Below are positions 8,129-17,509 of a DNA stretch of 64,000 nt, piece by piece. The position numbers and the translations under genes were made by a program. Below the pieces are notes generated by a model, which saw nothing but the letters and a program-made list of their open reading frames with translations, was not told the origin of the DNA and ran no database searches. Numbering within the stretch: the stretch's first letter is position 1; each line of letters opens with the position of its first letter. The DNA is from an uncultured Clostridia bacterium (GTDB lineage: Bacteria; Bacillota; Clostridia; TANB77; CAG-508): NCBI GenBank assembly GCA_934129745.1, contig CAKOWZ010000008.1, positions 1 to 64,000 on the forward strand, in the 5' to 3' direction.

Positions 8129-8232
8129 ACTAAAGAAAAATAATATAAATTAAATAATTCGCAAAGAAGAAAAATAAAATCCAAACAATCTTCTATACGG
8201 AAATTTACAAAAAGAGAGGAATTGATTTTATT

Positions 8233-9597
8233 ATGAGAAAATATTTTGGAACAGATGGAATTAGAAGAATTGCAAATACAGAGCTTTCTCCTGAGTTAGT
8301 TTATAGAGTAGCAAAAGCAGGAGCATATGTATTATCAAAACATACAGATCATGCACCAACAATTTTAATAGGAAGAGATACACGTATTTCTGGAACATTA
8401 ATAGAAAGTGCTATGACAGCAGGATTTTTAAGCTATGGAGCAAATGTAAAAATCTTAGATATAATGCCAACACCTGCAGTTGCATATTTAACAAGAAGAT
8501 TTAAAGCAGATGCCAGTGTTGTAATTTCTGCATCACACAATACTTTTGAATTTAATGGAGTAAAATATTTTAGTAATAAAGGTATGAAAATTCCAGATGA
8601 ATTAGAAGAAGAGATTGAAGAAGTAATGGATTCAGGGAAGATTGATGATTTAACAGCTGTTAATGAAAAAATAGGCGTTTCTGAAATTAGAACAGATTTA
8701 CTAGATGAATATGTATATTTCTTTAGAAAAAACTTTGAAGAAGAATTAGAACAATTTGACAAACAAAACTTTGTTGTTGCCATTGATACAGCAAATGGAG
8801 CAACATCAGTTGTAGCTGATAAAATTTTTAAAGTATTAGGAATTAATCACAAAATTATAAATGATCAACCAAATGGAATCAATATTAATGATAATTGTGG
8901 TTCAACACATTTAGAAGGATTAAAAAAATTTGTTGTAGAAAACAAATGCAATTTAGGAATTGCTTATGATGGTGATGGTGATAGATGCTTAGCCGTTGAT
9001 GAAAATGGAAATGAAATAGATGGAGACAAAATATTAGCAATTTTGTCAAATTCATTTAAACAAAAAGGAATATTAAAAAATAATACAGTTGTTGCAACAG
9101 TTATGAGTAATTTAGGATTAAATAAATATGCAAAATCAAATGACATCAATTTTGTTCAAACAAAAGTAGGAGATAGATATGTTTTAGAAGAAATGCTTAA
9201 AAATGGATATAACCTAGGAGGAGAACAATCAGGACATGTAATTTGCTTAGACTATAACCCAACAGGTGACGGAATTTTAACATCAATTTTATTAATAAGA
9301 GCAATGCTTGAACAAAATAAATCAGCATCTGAAATATCAAGTATCATGAAAGCTTACCCACAAGTTTTAGTAAATGCAAAAGTAAAAAATGATAAAAAAG
9401 ATGAATATAAAAATGACTCAGAAATCAAAGAAGAAATTGATAAATTAGAAAAAGAATTTTCTGGAAATGGTAGAGTTCTAATTAGAGCATCTGGCACAGA
9501 GCCTTTAATTAGAGTTATGATTGAAGGAGAAAACCAAGAATATATTAAAGAAAAAGCTACTAAATTAGCTAAACTTATTGAAACCAAACTTAGCTAA
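8233..9597 (+). CDS. glmM: Phosphoglucosamine mutase
   Basis: GlmM converts glucosamine 6-phosphate to glucosamine 1-phosphate, feeding UDP-GlcNAc and peptidoglycan synthesis in the cytosol. The 454-residue length is typical. The four family landmarks are present in order: the phosphoserine loop ISASHN (Ser near 101), the metal loop DGDGDR near 247, the sugar loop GGEQSGH near 330 and the phosphate-binding RASGTEPLIRVM near 415. GAGAGGA precedes the ATG. It is followed by a GGGACGCGTCCC repeat and metG, probably as one transcript. Confidence 0.97.
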   Translation: MRKYFGTDGIRRIANTELSPELVYRVAKAGAYVLSKHTDHAPTILIGRDTRISGTLIESAMTAGFLSYGANVKILDIMPTPAVAYLTRRFKADASVVISASHNTFEFNGVKYFSNKGMKIPDELEEEIEEVMDSGKIDDLTAVNEKIGVSEIRTDLLDEYVYFFRKNFEEELEQFDKQNFVVAIDTANGATSVVADKIFKVLGINHKIINDQPNGININDNCGSTHLEGLKKFVVENKCNLGIAYDGDGDRCLAVDENGNEIDGDKILAILSNSFKQKGILKNNTVVATVMSNLGLNKYAKSNDINFVQTKVGDRYVLEEMLKNGYNLGGEQSGHVICLDYNPTGDGILTSILLIRAMLEQNKSASEISSIMKAYPQVLVNAKVKNDKKDEYKNDSEIKEEIDKLEKEFSGNGRVLIRASGTEPLIRVMIEGENQEYIKEKATKLAKLIETKLS

Positions 9598-9662
9598 TGT
9601 GCAATTGGGGACGCGTCCTAATTGCACACTGTGTGCAACAGGGACGCGTCCCCAATTGTACA
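9598..9662. repeat. GGGACGCGTCCC palindromic repeat (double unit)
   Basis: Two copies of the core (GGGGACGCGTCC and GGGACGCGTCCCC), each flanked by GCAATTG-type arms and joined by CACACTGTGTGCAAC. It begins at the glmM stop codon. GC content far exceeds the surroundings, and there is no T-run. Confidence 0.9.
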
Positions 9663-9685
9663 GATTTTAAAAGGAGAGGATAATT

Positions 9686-11266
9686 ATGAAAAATACATTT
9701 TACATAACAACACCAATATATTACCCAAGTGGAAAATTCCATATTGGAACAGCATATTGTGAAGTTTTAACAGATTCAATCAAAAGATATAAACAATCTA
9801 GAGGATATGACACTTTTATGTTAACTGGATTAGATGAACATGGACAAAAGGTTGAAAAAGTTGCTGAGAAAAAGGGTTTAAAACCACAAGAACATGTTGA
9901 TGAAATGGCTGATTCAGCAAAAAAATTATGGAAGTTAATGGATATAGATTATGATAAATTTATTAGAACAACTGATGAATATCACTGTAAAGCAGTTCAA
10001 AAAATTGTTGAAAAATTCTTAGAAAATGGTGATATTTATAAAGGAAAATATGAAGGTTGGTATTGTATGCCATGTGAAAATTATTTTACAGAAACTCAAT
10101 TGGTTGATGGAAAATGTCCAGATTGTGGTCGTGAAGTAATCAAAATGAGTGAAGATGCATATTTCTTTAATATGAAAAAATATGAACAATGGTTGAAAGA
10201 TTTTTATGCAGAAAATCCAGATTTTATTGTTCCACAATCACGCAAAAATGAGATATTTAAGAATTTTATTGAACCAGGTCTAGAAGATTTATGTATAAGT
10301 CGTAATACATTTGACTGGGGAATTCCAATGCCAAATGACCCTGAACATGTGCTATATGTATGGTTAGACGCATTAACAAACTATATAACTGCATTAGGTT
10401 ATGGTAGTGATGATGATACTTTATTTAACAAATACTGGCCTGCTGATTTACATGTTGTTGGAAAAGAAATTATAAGATTTCATGGTATTTATTGGCCAAT
10501 TTTCCTACATGCATTAGGATTAGAATTACCAAAACAAATTTATGCACATAGTTGGGTTGTAATGAAAGATGGAAAAATGTCAAAATCTGTAGGAAATGTT
10601 ATATATCCAGAAGTTTTAATTGAAAGATATGGAGTAGATGCTACAAAATATTATTTATTAAGAATGATGAGTTTTGCACAAGATTCAATGTTTACACCAG
10701 AAGATTTTGTTGAAAGATTTAATTCAGATTTGGCAAATGATTTAGGAAATTTATTAAACAGAACAATTGGAATGATGAATAAATATTTTGATGGAATAAT
10801 TCCTACTAATTCAACAGCTAAAACAGAATTTGATGATTCATTAGAACAATTTGTAAAACAACAAATTACTAAAATTGAAGAATGTATGGATACATATCAT
10901 GTAAGTAATTCATTGGTTGAATTATGGGCAATAATTTCAAGAACAAATAAATATATAGATGAAACTGCACCTTGGGTTTTGGCAAAATCTGAAGATGAAT
11001 CAGATAAAGAAAAATTAAAATCTGTAATGTTCCATTTAGCTGAAACAATGAGAAAAATCGCAATATTATTAACACCATTTATGCCCAAAACTGCAGAAGA
11101 AATTTTGAAACAATTAAATATTCCATTCAGTGATAAAAAATGGGATTTAGTTTATTGTGATGATTTTATTGTTGAAGGTACCAAAGTTATTGAAAAAGGA
11201 CAACCTTTGTTTGTAAGACTAGATAAAGATGAGGAAATAGAATATATTAAATCAAGTATGAAATAA
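9686..11266 (+). CDS. metG: Methionyl-tRNA synthetase
   Basis: It charges tRNA-Met with methionine. The class I HIGH motif appears as FHIGT near residue 19 and KMSKS near 297. The zinc knuckle is CMPCENYF with CPDCG, the form with a single zinc site. At 526 residues it lacks the C-terminal tRNA-binding (EMAP-like) domain that many Clostridia have. AAGGAGAGG precedes the ATG. It lies between two copies of the GGGACGCGTCCC repeat, with the HD hydrolase gene downstream in the same direction. No T-box leader is visible. Confidence 0.97.
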   Translation: MKNTFYITTPIYYPSGKFHIGTAYCEVLTDSIKRYKQSRGYDTFMLTGLDEHGQKVEKVAEKKGLKPQEHVDEMADSAKKLWKLMDIDYDKFIRTTDEYHCKAVQKIVEKFLENGDIYKGKYEGWYCMPCENYFTETQLVDGKCPDCGREVIKMSEDAYFFNMKKYEQWLKDFYAENPDFIVPQSRKNEIFKNFIEPGLEDLCISRNTFDWGIPMPNDPEHVLYVWLDALTNYITALGYGSDDDTLFNKYWPADLHVVGKEIIRFHGIYWPIFLHALGLELPKQIYAHSWVVMKDGKMSKSVGNVIYPEVLIERYGVDATKYYLLRMMSFAQDSMFTPEDFVERFNSDLANDLGNLLNRTIGMMNKYFDGIIPTNSTAKTEFDDSLEQFVKQQITKIEECMDTYHVSNSLVELWAIISRTNKYIDETAPWVLAKSEDESDKEKLKSVMFHLAETMRKIAILLTPFMPKTAEEILKQLNIPFSDKKWDLVYCDDFIVEGTKVIEKGQPLFVRLDKDEEIEYIKSSMK

Positions 11267-11370
11267 TGTGCAATTAGGGACGCGTCCCAATTGCACAAAA
11301 AATTAAAATAAATGGAGATGTGTCCCACATTGCTCGCATTGGGCAATTGGGACGCGTCCCCAATTGTTCA
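11266..11370. repeat. GGGACGCGTCCC repeats between metG and the HD gene
   Basis: One unit at about 11268-11296 (GCAATTAGGGACGCGTCCCAATTGC) and a longer array at about 11313-11370 with degenerate TGTCCCACATTGC and a full core. It fills the whole gap. Its translated form could be mistaken for an N-terminal extension of the next gene. Confidence 0.88.
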
Positions 11371-11380
11371 GGAGGAAAAA

Positions 11381-11938
11381 ATGAAGCAAGAATTTATAGA
11401 TTTATTAAGAAGTACAAAAAGAGAAGGAATAGAAAATTTAATTTCTTTTATAGAAGAAAAAACTGATTTTTTTACAGCTCCAGCAAGTACTAGATTTCAT
11501 GGGAGCTATGAAGGTGGTTTAGTAGAACATAGTATGAAGGTGTATGAAATTTTAAAACATAAAGCACAAAATAATGTTATGAAAATGGAGTGGCAAGATG
11601 ATACTTTGATTATTTCAGCTCTTTTACATGATATTTGCAAAGTTAATTTTTATAAAGTTGATTATAGAAATGCAAAAAATGAAAGAGGGGAATGGGAAAA
11701 AGTTCCTTATTATACAGTTGATGATACTATTCCATTTGGACATGGTGAAAAATCTGTTATGATGCTTACAGAATATATTAAATTAACACCTGAAGAAAAA
11801 TATGCAATTCGTTGGCATATGGGATTTACAGAGCCAAAAGAACAATATAATACAATTAGTGCAGCATTTAAGAGATATCCTTTAGCACTTTTATTACATG
11901 AAGCTGATTTAGAGTCTACATATTTTTACGATATATAA
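11381..11938 (+). CDS. HD-domain hydrolase
   Basis: This protein of about 185 residues carries the HD signature: EHSMKVYEI near residue 45, then ALLHDICKVNFY near 82, a later HG and an RWHMGF histidine. These metal ligands are typical of HD phosphohydrolases acting on nucleotides or nucleic acid ends. The start at 11381 follows GGAGGAA (11371-11377); the longer open frame upstream only translates the palindromic repeat. It is cotranscribed with metG. The exact substrate is not evident. Confidence 0.82.
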   Translation: MKQEFIDLLRSTKREGIENLISFIEEKTDFFTAPASTRFHGSYEGGLVEHSMKVYEILKHKAQNNVMKMEWQDDTLIISALLHDICKVNFYKVDYRNAKNERGEWEKVPYYTVDDTIPFGHGEKSVMMLTEYIKLTPEEKYAIRWHMGFTEPKEQYNTISAAFKRYPLALLLHEADLESTYFYDI

Positions 11939-12049
11939 GATAATAAGATATATAATTATTATGATGCATAATTATAATATGTAATGTCAAAATTTTGTCA
12001 GTTTATGTAATTTTATGTTTTAATAAATATTAATTTTTTTCAAAAAAGG

Positions 12050-12079
12050 TTAGACATTTTTTTATTTTATATATATAAT
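12050..12079 (+). promoter_or_regulatory. Promoter of the small lipoprotein gene
   Basis: TTAGAC 12050-12055 and TATAAT 12074-12079 with an 18-base AT-only spacer. Confidence 0.55.
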
Positions 12080-12112
12080 GTAAATGTCAAAATTGAAAGG
12101 TGGTGAAAAAAT

Positions 12113-12514
12113 ATGAAAAAAACAGCTAAAAGTTTATTATTAGTAATGGTAATGGCAGTTTTATTATTAGGATTAACAGGATGTGGTGAAAATAAAAAAT
12201 TAGTAGCTACAAAAGAAGATGAAGATAGTACTTTTGGAAAATATAAAGAAACAATTGAAATTACTTTCAAAGATAAAAAAGCTGATAAAATTGTTATGAC
12301 AAGAGAATTAGAAGATGATAAAATTTCTGAATTTAAAGATTACATAGATTACTTAAATACTGATGATAGTGTTAAATATGAAATTGACGGAAATAAACTA
12401 ATTATAACTATGGATGCAAAAGCTTATGCTGAATCTGAAGATGTTGGTGATGAAGATTTATCAAGAAAATCTTTAAAAGAAGAATTGGAAGATGATGGCT
12501 ATAAAGTAAAATAA
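12113..12514 (+). CDS. Small lipoprotein, DUF1307-like
   Basis: The 133-residue precursor has a lysine-rich N-terminus, a hydrophobic core and the lipobox LTGC (Cys near residue 24), so it should be lipid-anchored outside the membrane. The mature part is acidic and appears beta-rich, with repeated Lys/Asp-Glu segments and a pattern like EITFKDKKADKIVMT. This resembles DUF1307-type lipoproteins. AAAGGTGG precedes the ATG. It is a single-gene unit with its own promoter and terminator. Function unknown. Confidence 0.75.
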   Translation: MKKTAKSLLLVMVMAVLLLGLTGCGENKKLVATKEDEDSTFGKYKETIEITFKDKKADKIVMTRELEDDKISEFKDYIDYLNTDDSVKYEIDGNKLIITMDAKAYAESEDVGDEDLSRKSLKEELEDDGYKVK

Positions 12515-12527
12515 TTTATAAAATTAT

Positions 12528-12573
12528 AAAATAAGGCAAATATCTATTTGATTTTAGATATTTGTCTTATTTT
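12528..12573 (+). terminator. Terminator
   Basis: Long arms AATAAGGCAAATATCTA and TAGATATTTGTCTTATT followed by TTTATTTG. It lies 14 bases after the lipoprotein stop. Confidence 0.8.
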
Positions 12574-12683
12574 ATTTGTGAAATATTTGAGATTAAGCAA
12601 ATTTGTTTCAAATATTTTGCTATTGTGTTGTCTTGACAAGGTGTGATATAATGTAGAAAATTGAAGAAGGAAAGGAGGGTACG

Positions 12684-12731
12684 ATGTTACATATAAATAA
12701 TAAAAATATGCATATGTATATATATGTATAA
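12684..12731 (+). CDS. 15-residue leader peptide ORF before the COG0523 gene
   Basis: AAAGGAGGG (12671-12679) is an excellent ribosome binding site placed for ATG 12684, not for the GTPase gene. The frame encodes 15 residues with several Met, His, Asn and Tyr, then stops at 12729-12731. Its end overlaps ATG 12724 of the next frame, so translational coupling or peptide-sensing regulation is possible. The GTPase's own start at 12763 has no binding site. Confidence 0.45.
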   Translation: MLHINNKNMHMYIYV

Positions 12732-14013
12732 GAGCTATATATGTGTGTCGTACATAAATAAAATGAAGAATAAATTAACACCTATTACATTATTGACTGG
12801 TTATTTAGGAGCTGGAAAAACAACACTAATGAATCATGTTTTAAATAACCAAGATGGTTATAAAGTTGCTGTAATTGTTAATGATATTGGAGAAGTTAAT
12901 ATTGATGCAAAATTAATTTCTGATGGAGGTTTTATACAAGAAAAAGATAATGGTAAAGTTGTTCCTTTATCAAATGGTTGTATTTGTTGTACTTTAAAAG
13001 AGGATTTAATGCAACAAATTATTGATATTTTAAAAACCAGAAAATTTGATTATATAATGATTGAAGCTAGTGGAATTTGTGAACCTCTTCCAATTGCTCA
13101 AACCATTACTATTTTTTCAAATTCTATGGAACAATATGGTTTACCTAAAATGTGTAGATTAGATAATGTTGTTACTGTTGTTGATAGTATGCGTTTGGCT
13201 ACAGAGTTTGGTTGTGGAGAAAATTTGGTTAAAGATGATATTGATGAGGAAGATATTGAAAATCTTTTAATTGAGCAAATTGAGTTTTGTAATGTTATTG
13301 TTTTAAATAAGGTTGATGATGTTACAGAAGAACAATTAAATACTGTTAAAGCTGTTATTAGAAAATTACAACCTAATGCTAAGATTATTGAAACAAATTA
13401 TGCTAAAGTTGATGTTGGTGAAATTATGAATACTAATAATTTTGATTTTGAGAAAATTACAAGTTCAGCTGGTTGGATTCAAGAATTAGAAAATGATGGA
13501 AATGAAGAAGATAATGATGAATATGAAAGTGAGCATGACCATGACCATGAGCACAAACATAACCACAAGCATGAAGACGAACATGACCATAACCACGAAC
13601 ATGGACATCACCACCATCACCATAATCATGATGAAGGTGAAGCAGAAGAATATGGAATTTCAACATTTGTATATACATCAAGAAAACCTTTTGATGTTGC
13701 AAAATTTGAAAAATATATTAATGAATCATTCCCTAAATCAGTAATTAGATGTAAAGGTTTAGTATGGTTTAAATCAGATTATGACATGTCTTATTTATTT
13801 GAACAAGCAGGAAAACAATTTAAGGTATCAGAAACAGGATATTGGTTAGCCTCAGCACCACAAGAAGACCTAGAACAAATAATTCAAAATGATCCAGAAG
13901 TATTAAAAGATTGGGATGATGAAGTTGGTGATAGAATGGTTAAACTAGTTTTCATTGGAAGAAAAATGGATAAAGAACAAATAATTAAGGATTTAAATGA
14001 AATTACTAAATAA
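12724..14013 (+). CDS. COG0523/CobW-family GTPase, putative zinc metallochaperone
   Basis: It is a P-loop GTPase with Walker A GYLGAGKT, the family metal-binding motif GCICC, and the NKVD base-specificity loop. A His/Asp/Glu-rich linker at about residues 270-305 (including HHHHHHNH) precedes the CobW C-terminal domain. COG0523 proteins insert or deliver metal ions, often zinc under starvation. The start is either ATG 12724, coupled to the leader peptide, or ATG 12763, where conserved sequence begins; the extra 13 residues look unconserved. A TATAAT lies at about 12646, but no Zur box was recognised. Confidence 0.88.
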   Translation: MYKSYICVSYINKMKNKLTPITLLTGYLGAGKTTLMNHVLNNQDGYKVAVIVNDIGEVNIDAKLISDGGFIQEKDNGKVVPLSNGCICCTLKEDLMQQIIDILKTRKFDYIMIEASGICEPLPIAQTITIFSNSMEQYGLPKMCRLDNVVTVVDSMRLATEFGCGENLVKDDIDEEDIENLLIEQIEFCNVIVLNKVDDVTEEQLNTVKAVIRKLQPNAKIIETNYAKVDVGEIMNTNNFDFEKITSSAGWIQELENDGNEEDNDEYESEHDHDHEHKHNHKHEDEHDHNHEHGHHHHHHNHDEGEAEEYGISTFVYTSRKPFDVAKFEKYINESFPKSVIRCKGLVWFKSDYDMSYLFEQAGKQFKVSETGYWLASAPQEDLEQIIQNDPEVLKDWDDEVGDRMVKLVFIGRKMDKEQIIKDLNEITK

Positions 14014-14083
14014 TTTATTATATCAAAAATAAAAAGATTAAAAAACAGGAGATAAAAATATAAAATAAAAAAGGTGGAAAAAA

Positions 14084-15001
14084 ATGAAAAATAAAAAATC
14101 TAAAAAGATTAATATAAAACAAATTATTTTAAATACAATATTAATCTTAATTATAACAATTTCAATGTTGTTTATAGGAAATCCTATAAAACAAAAAGTT
14201 GTAATTGCTGATTCAGGTTTTAGCACAAGTCATAGTAGCGGGGGAAGTAGCCATAGAAGCAGTAGTAGTCACCGCAGTAGTAGTAGCCATAGAGGAAGTA
14301 CATCATCAAGTACAAGTGGAAGTGGTGATCCAATTACAGCATTGGTCGCATTTGGAATCTACATAATGTTAATTATTATAATAACTTCTATCACTAAAAA
14401 ATCAAAGAAAAACATGTTTAATAAAGGAATACCAAATGTTGATGATTCAAATATAGAAGAAAAAGTTAAAAAATATATCCCAGACTTCAATAAAGTTGAA
14501 TTCCTAAATAATGGATACAAGATGTATTGTGATATTCAAACTGCATGGATGAACTTCAAATTAGATGATGTAAAAGATTACCTTACAGATGAATTATACA
14601 CAATGTATGATTCACAACTTGAAACACTAGAAGTTAAAGATGAACAAAATATTATGAAAGACTTTACTTTAAGAACATCATTCTTAAAAAATGTTACAGA
14701 ACAAAACGGTACTGTTACAATAACAACTGGATATGTAATAGAATTCTATGATTATATAGCTAGCAAATCAACAGGAAAACTAATCAGAGGAAACAACAAG
14801 CAAAAAATGAGAGTTATGTATGAAATGAAATTCAGATTATCTATTAACGAAAATGCAAAAATTGATACTTGTCCAAATTGTGGAGCAAAAGTAGATGTAA
14901 ATAGTTCAGGTACTTGTGAATACTGCGGATCTAAAATTGTAGCTGATAATACAAAATGGGTATTAACAGAAAAAAATAGTTTAAGCCAAAGATATATTTA
15001 A
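14084..15001 (+). CDS. Tim44-like domain membrane protein with zinc ribbon
   Basis: The 305-residue protein starts with a basic stretch and a membrane segment (about 10-30). A Ser/His/Gly-rich extracytoplasmic loop follows with repeats such as SSSHRSSSSHRG, then a second membrane segment (about 85-105). The Tim44-like domain spans about 125-260, and a C-terminal zinc ribbon reads CPNCGAK and CEYCGSK. Such proteins occur widely in Clostridia and Bacteroidetes; Tim44-like domains bind membranes or peptides, but the bacterial role is not settled. AAAGGTGG precedes the ATG. It lies 70 bases after the COG0523 gene. Confidence 0.8.
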   Translation: MKNKKSKKINIKQIILNTILILIITISMLFIGNPIKQKVVIADSGFSTSHSSGGSSHRSSSSHRSSSSHRGSTSSSTSGSGDPITALVAFGIYIMLIIIITSITKKSKKNMFNKGIPNVDDSNIEEKVKKYIPDFNKVEFLNNGYKMYCDIQTAWMNFKLDDVKDYLTDELYTMYDSQLETLEVKDEQNIMKDFTLRTSFLKNVTEQNGTVTITTGYVIEFYDYIASKSTGKLIRGNNKQKMRVMYEMKFRLSINENAKIDTCPNCGAKVDVNSSGTCEYCGSKIVADNTKWVLTEKNSLSQRYI

Positions 15002-15002
15002 T

Positions 15003-15057
15003 GAACAATTGGGGACGCGTCCCAAATGCACACATTGTGCAATCTGGGACGCATCAA
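15003..15057. repeat. GGGACGCGTCCC palindromic repeat
   Basis: A full core GGGGACGCGTCCC is followed by CACATTGTGCAATCTGGGACGC, a damaged second unit. It starts 2 bases after the stop of the Tim44-like gene and would be translated as a false start of the next gene. Confidence 0.88.
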
Positions 15058-15086
15058 AAAAACATAAGAAAAGGATAAAAATAAAA

Positions 15087-16346
15087 ATGGGGAAGAACAA
15101 AGGAAAAATATTTTTTTGGAGTATTATAATTATAAGTATAATACTAATTGGAGGATATATAATTTTAAAAAATTTTTACCCAACAAGTATGTATGAAATT
15201 AAAAAATTAATAAAATCTAATAAATTTAACAAAAATAATACTATTAGTGTTTCAAGTGAAACTTATTCACAAAAATTTATATTATATGAAGATAAACAAA
15301 AATTACAAAAATACTTTCCAAAACAAGATATTTCAGCAAAAACATATTACAATATCTATGGAAAAATAGTGGTTGAAGGTGATGAATATTTAGATTTATC
15401 AAATAGTCAAATTGATAATAATTTGATTGAAAAACTAAAACCATTAACACAAATTAAAAAAGTAAATTTAAAAAATCAAAATATAAATAAAGATACTCAA
15501 ATAATATTGCAACAAACATATCCAAATATAGATTTTATATGGCAAGTAGATGTTTTAGGCAAAAAAGTTGATTGGAATATTGAAACATTAGATTTAAGCA
15601 ATCAAAAAATCGAAGATATAGAAGATTTTAAAAAATCTCTGACATTATTAAAAAAACTTAAAACATTAGATATGAGTAATACTAATTTGTCAAATGAAAC
15701 TCTAGGAAATTTAAGAGAATTATATCCTAATATTAGAATTGATTGGGTTGTATACCTAGGAAAATGGTCTGTAAGAACAGATGCAATTGCTTTTTCAGTA
15801 CTAATAACTCAATATGATTATAAAAGAATGACCTCTGCAGATATTCAAGTTTTAAAATACTGTACAGAACTACAAGCTTTAGACTTAGGTCACCAAGAAA
15901 TTGAAGATATTTCTGTTATTGGTGAATATTTGCCTAATTTAAGAATATTAATTCTTGCTGATAATAAAATTAAAGATATTTCATGTTTATCAAATTTAAA
16001 ACATTTGCATTATTTAGAATTGTTTATGAATGATATTACAGATGCATCTGCTCTTAATTCATGCAAAGAATTAGTTGATTTAAATATTTCATTTAATTAC
16101 CATTTTTCAGATATAAATGGAATTTTAGAATTACCAATGTTAGAAAGATTATGGTTGATAAGTGACAGAATTTCAGCTGATTCTTATAATTTAATAAAAC
16201 AAACATACCCTAATGTTAAACTTGTGACAACTGGTTCAGGTTCTACTAATAGTGGATGGAGAACTCATGAGAGATATTTTGCTATGATTGATATGTTTAA
16301 AAAACGTAATTATATAAGTGAAGTATTTTCTAAATATGATAAATAA
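15087..16346 (+). CDS. Membrane-anchored leucine-rich repeat protein
   Basis: The 420-residue protein has an N-terminal membrane segment (about residues 9-29) and then extracellular leucine-rich repeats. Recognisable units are LDLSNQKIEDIE, LDMSNTNLSN, LDLGHQEIEDIS and LILADNKIKDIS, with the spacer LYPNIRIDWVVYLGKW between blocks. The start at 15087 is chosen because the upstream frame is only translated repeat; the binding site AAAGGA is weak. It probably acts as a surface binding protein; the ligand is unknown. Transcription likely continues from the Tim44-like gene. Confidence 0.78.
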   Translation: MGKNKGKIFFWSIIIISIILIGGYIILKNFYPTSMYEIKKLIKSNKFNKNNTISVSSETYSQKFILYEDKQKLQKYFPKQDISAKTYYNIYGKIVVEGDEYLDLSNSQIDNNLIEKLKPLTQIKKVNLKNQNINKDTQIILQQTYPNIDFIWQVDVLGKKVDWNIETLDLSNQKIEDIEDFKKSLTLLKKLKTLDMSNTNLSNETLGNLRELYPNIRIDWVVYLGKWSVRTDAIAFSVLITQYDYKRMTSADIQVLKYCTELQALDLGHQEIEDISVIGEYLPNLRILILADNKIKDISCLSNLKHLHYLELFMNDITDASALNSCKELVDLNISFNYHFSDINGILELPMLERLWLISDRISADSYNLIKQTYPNVKLVTTGSGSTNSGWRTHERYFAMIDMFKKRNYISEVFSKYDK

Positions 16347-16375
16347 ATGTGGCAAATACAATAAAAAAATATAAT

Positions 16376-16423
16376 AAAAAAGTACCATACCGAATTATAA
16401 TATTTAAGTATGGTACTTTTTAC
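16376..16423 (+). terminator. Terminator
   Basis: AAAAAGTACCATAC pairs with GTATGGTACTTTTT across an AT loop, 30 bases after the LRR gene. Confidence 0.8.
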
Positions 16424-16445
16424 AATCATTTTATGTAAAATTCGA

Positions 16446-16475
16446 TTGACAATTACTTAAGATTTATTGTATAAT
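16446..16475 (+). promoter_or_regulatory. Promoter of the TtcA-like gene
   Basis: Consensus TTGACA 16446-16451 and TATAAT 16470-16475 with an 18-base spacer. Confidence 0.8.
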
Positions 16476-16525
16476 TTAATCTTAGAAAAGAATGAAATTA
16501 ATAGTAATTGGAGGAAATAAGAAGG

Positions 16526-17446
16526 TTGAAACAAAAATTGGAAAGATATGAAGAAATAGAAAAAAGTATAATAACAAGTTACAGAAAAAAGATTTGGAAT
16601 AAATTTATAAAAGGAATTAAAGAATTTGAAATGATCAAAGATGGAGATAAAATTGCTGTATGTATTTCTGGAGGAAAAGATTCAATGCTTATGGCAAAAT
16701 GTTTCCAAGAACTAAAAAAACATGGTAAAATGAATTTTGAAGTTATATTTTTGGTAATGGACCCAGGATACAATGAAATTAACAGACAAAAAATTATTTC
16801 AAATGCAAAATTATTGAATATTCCAATTACAATTTTTGAAACAAATATATTTGATTGTGTAGACAGAATAGATGATCATCCATGTTATATATGTGCACGA
16901 ATGAGAAGAGGGTATTTATATAATAAAGCACAAGAATTAGGATGTAATAAAATAGCATTAGGACATCATTTTGATGATGTAATAGAAACTGTTTTAATGG
17001 GAATGTTATATGGAGCACAAATGCAAACAATGATGCCAAAATTACATAGTACATTCCATCCAGGAATGGAATTAATAAGACCAATGTATTTTATTAAAGA
17101 AGCGGATATTATAAATTGGAGAAATAAAAATAATTTAGAATTTATACAATGTGCTTGTAAAGTGACAGAACACCGCACAGAATCTGGGAATGATGAAAAT
17201 GGTTCTAAAAGAGCAGAAATAAAAAAATTGATTGCACAATTAAGAAAAGTCTATAGTAATGTTGATATGAATATTTTAAGAAGCACACAAAATGTTAATT
17301 TAGATACAGTAATTTCATATAGAAAAGGTGGAAAAACATATCATTTTTTAGATGAGTATGAAGGAAAAACTGAATTTAATGTTAAAACTAATATAAATTG
17401 TGAAAACGATGAAATTGTTTTAAATAAAACAAATGAAGAAAAATAA
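16526..17446 (+). CDS. TtcA-like tRNA thiolation / PP-loop ATPase
   Basis: The PP-loop SGGKDS lies near residue 48, and CYICARMRRG near 115 gives the CxxC pair. A later CACK and the GHHFDD motif are typical of the TtcA/TtuA group, which activates a tRNA base with ATP and adds sulfur through a 4Fe-4S cluster. The expected product is 2-thiocytidine at position 32 or a related base. A TTG start at 16526, 11 bases after GGAGG, is favoured over TTG 16508, which overlaps the binding site. It is followed by yhbY in the same direction. Confidence 0.85.
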   Translation: MKQKLERYEEIEKSIITSYRKKIWNKFIKGIKEFEMIKDGDKIAVCISGGKDSMLMAKCFQELKKHGKMNFEVIFLVMDPGYNEINRQKIISNAKLLNIPITIFETNIFDCVDRIDDHPCYICARMRRGYLYNKAQELGCNKIALGHHFDDVIETVLMGMLYGAQMQTMMPKLHSTFHPGMELIRPMYFIKEADIINWRNKNNLEFIQCACKVTEHRTESGNDENGSKRAEIKKLIAQLRKVYSNVDMNILRSTQNVNLDTVISYRKGGKTYHFLDEYEGKTEFNVKTNINCENDEIVLNKTNEEK

Positions 17447-17509
17447 TATAACAAATGTGAAAAAATTAGATAATTTATAATAAAAATTAATATAAAAGGA
17501 GATATAAAA

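Noticed and set aside
13493..13744. ORFs of Met/Thr repeats inside the COG0523 gene
   Set aside because: They are shadows of the His-rich linker in other frames.
15009..15086. N-terminal extension of the LRR protein
   Set aside because: It only translates the GGGACGCGTCCC repeat; the same applies to the extension of the HD gene at 11312-11380.
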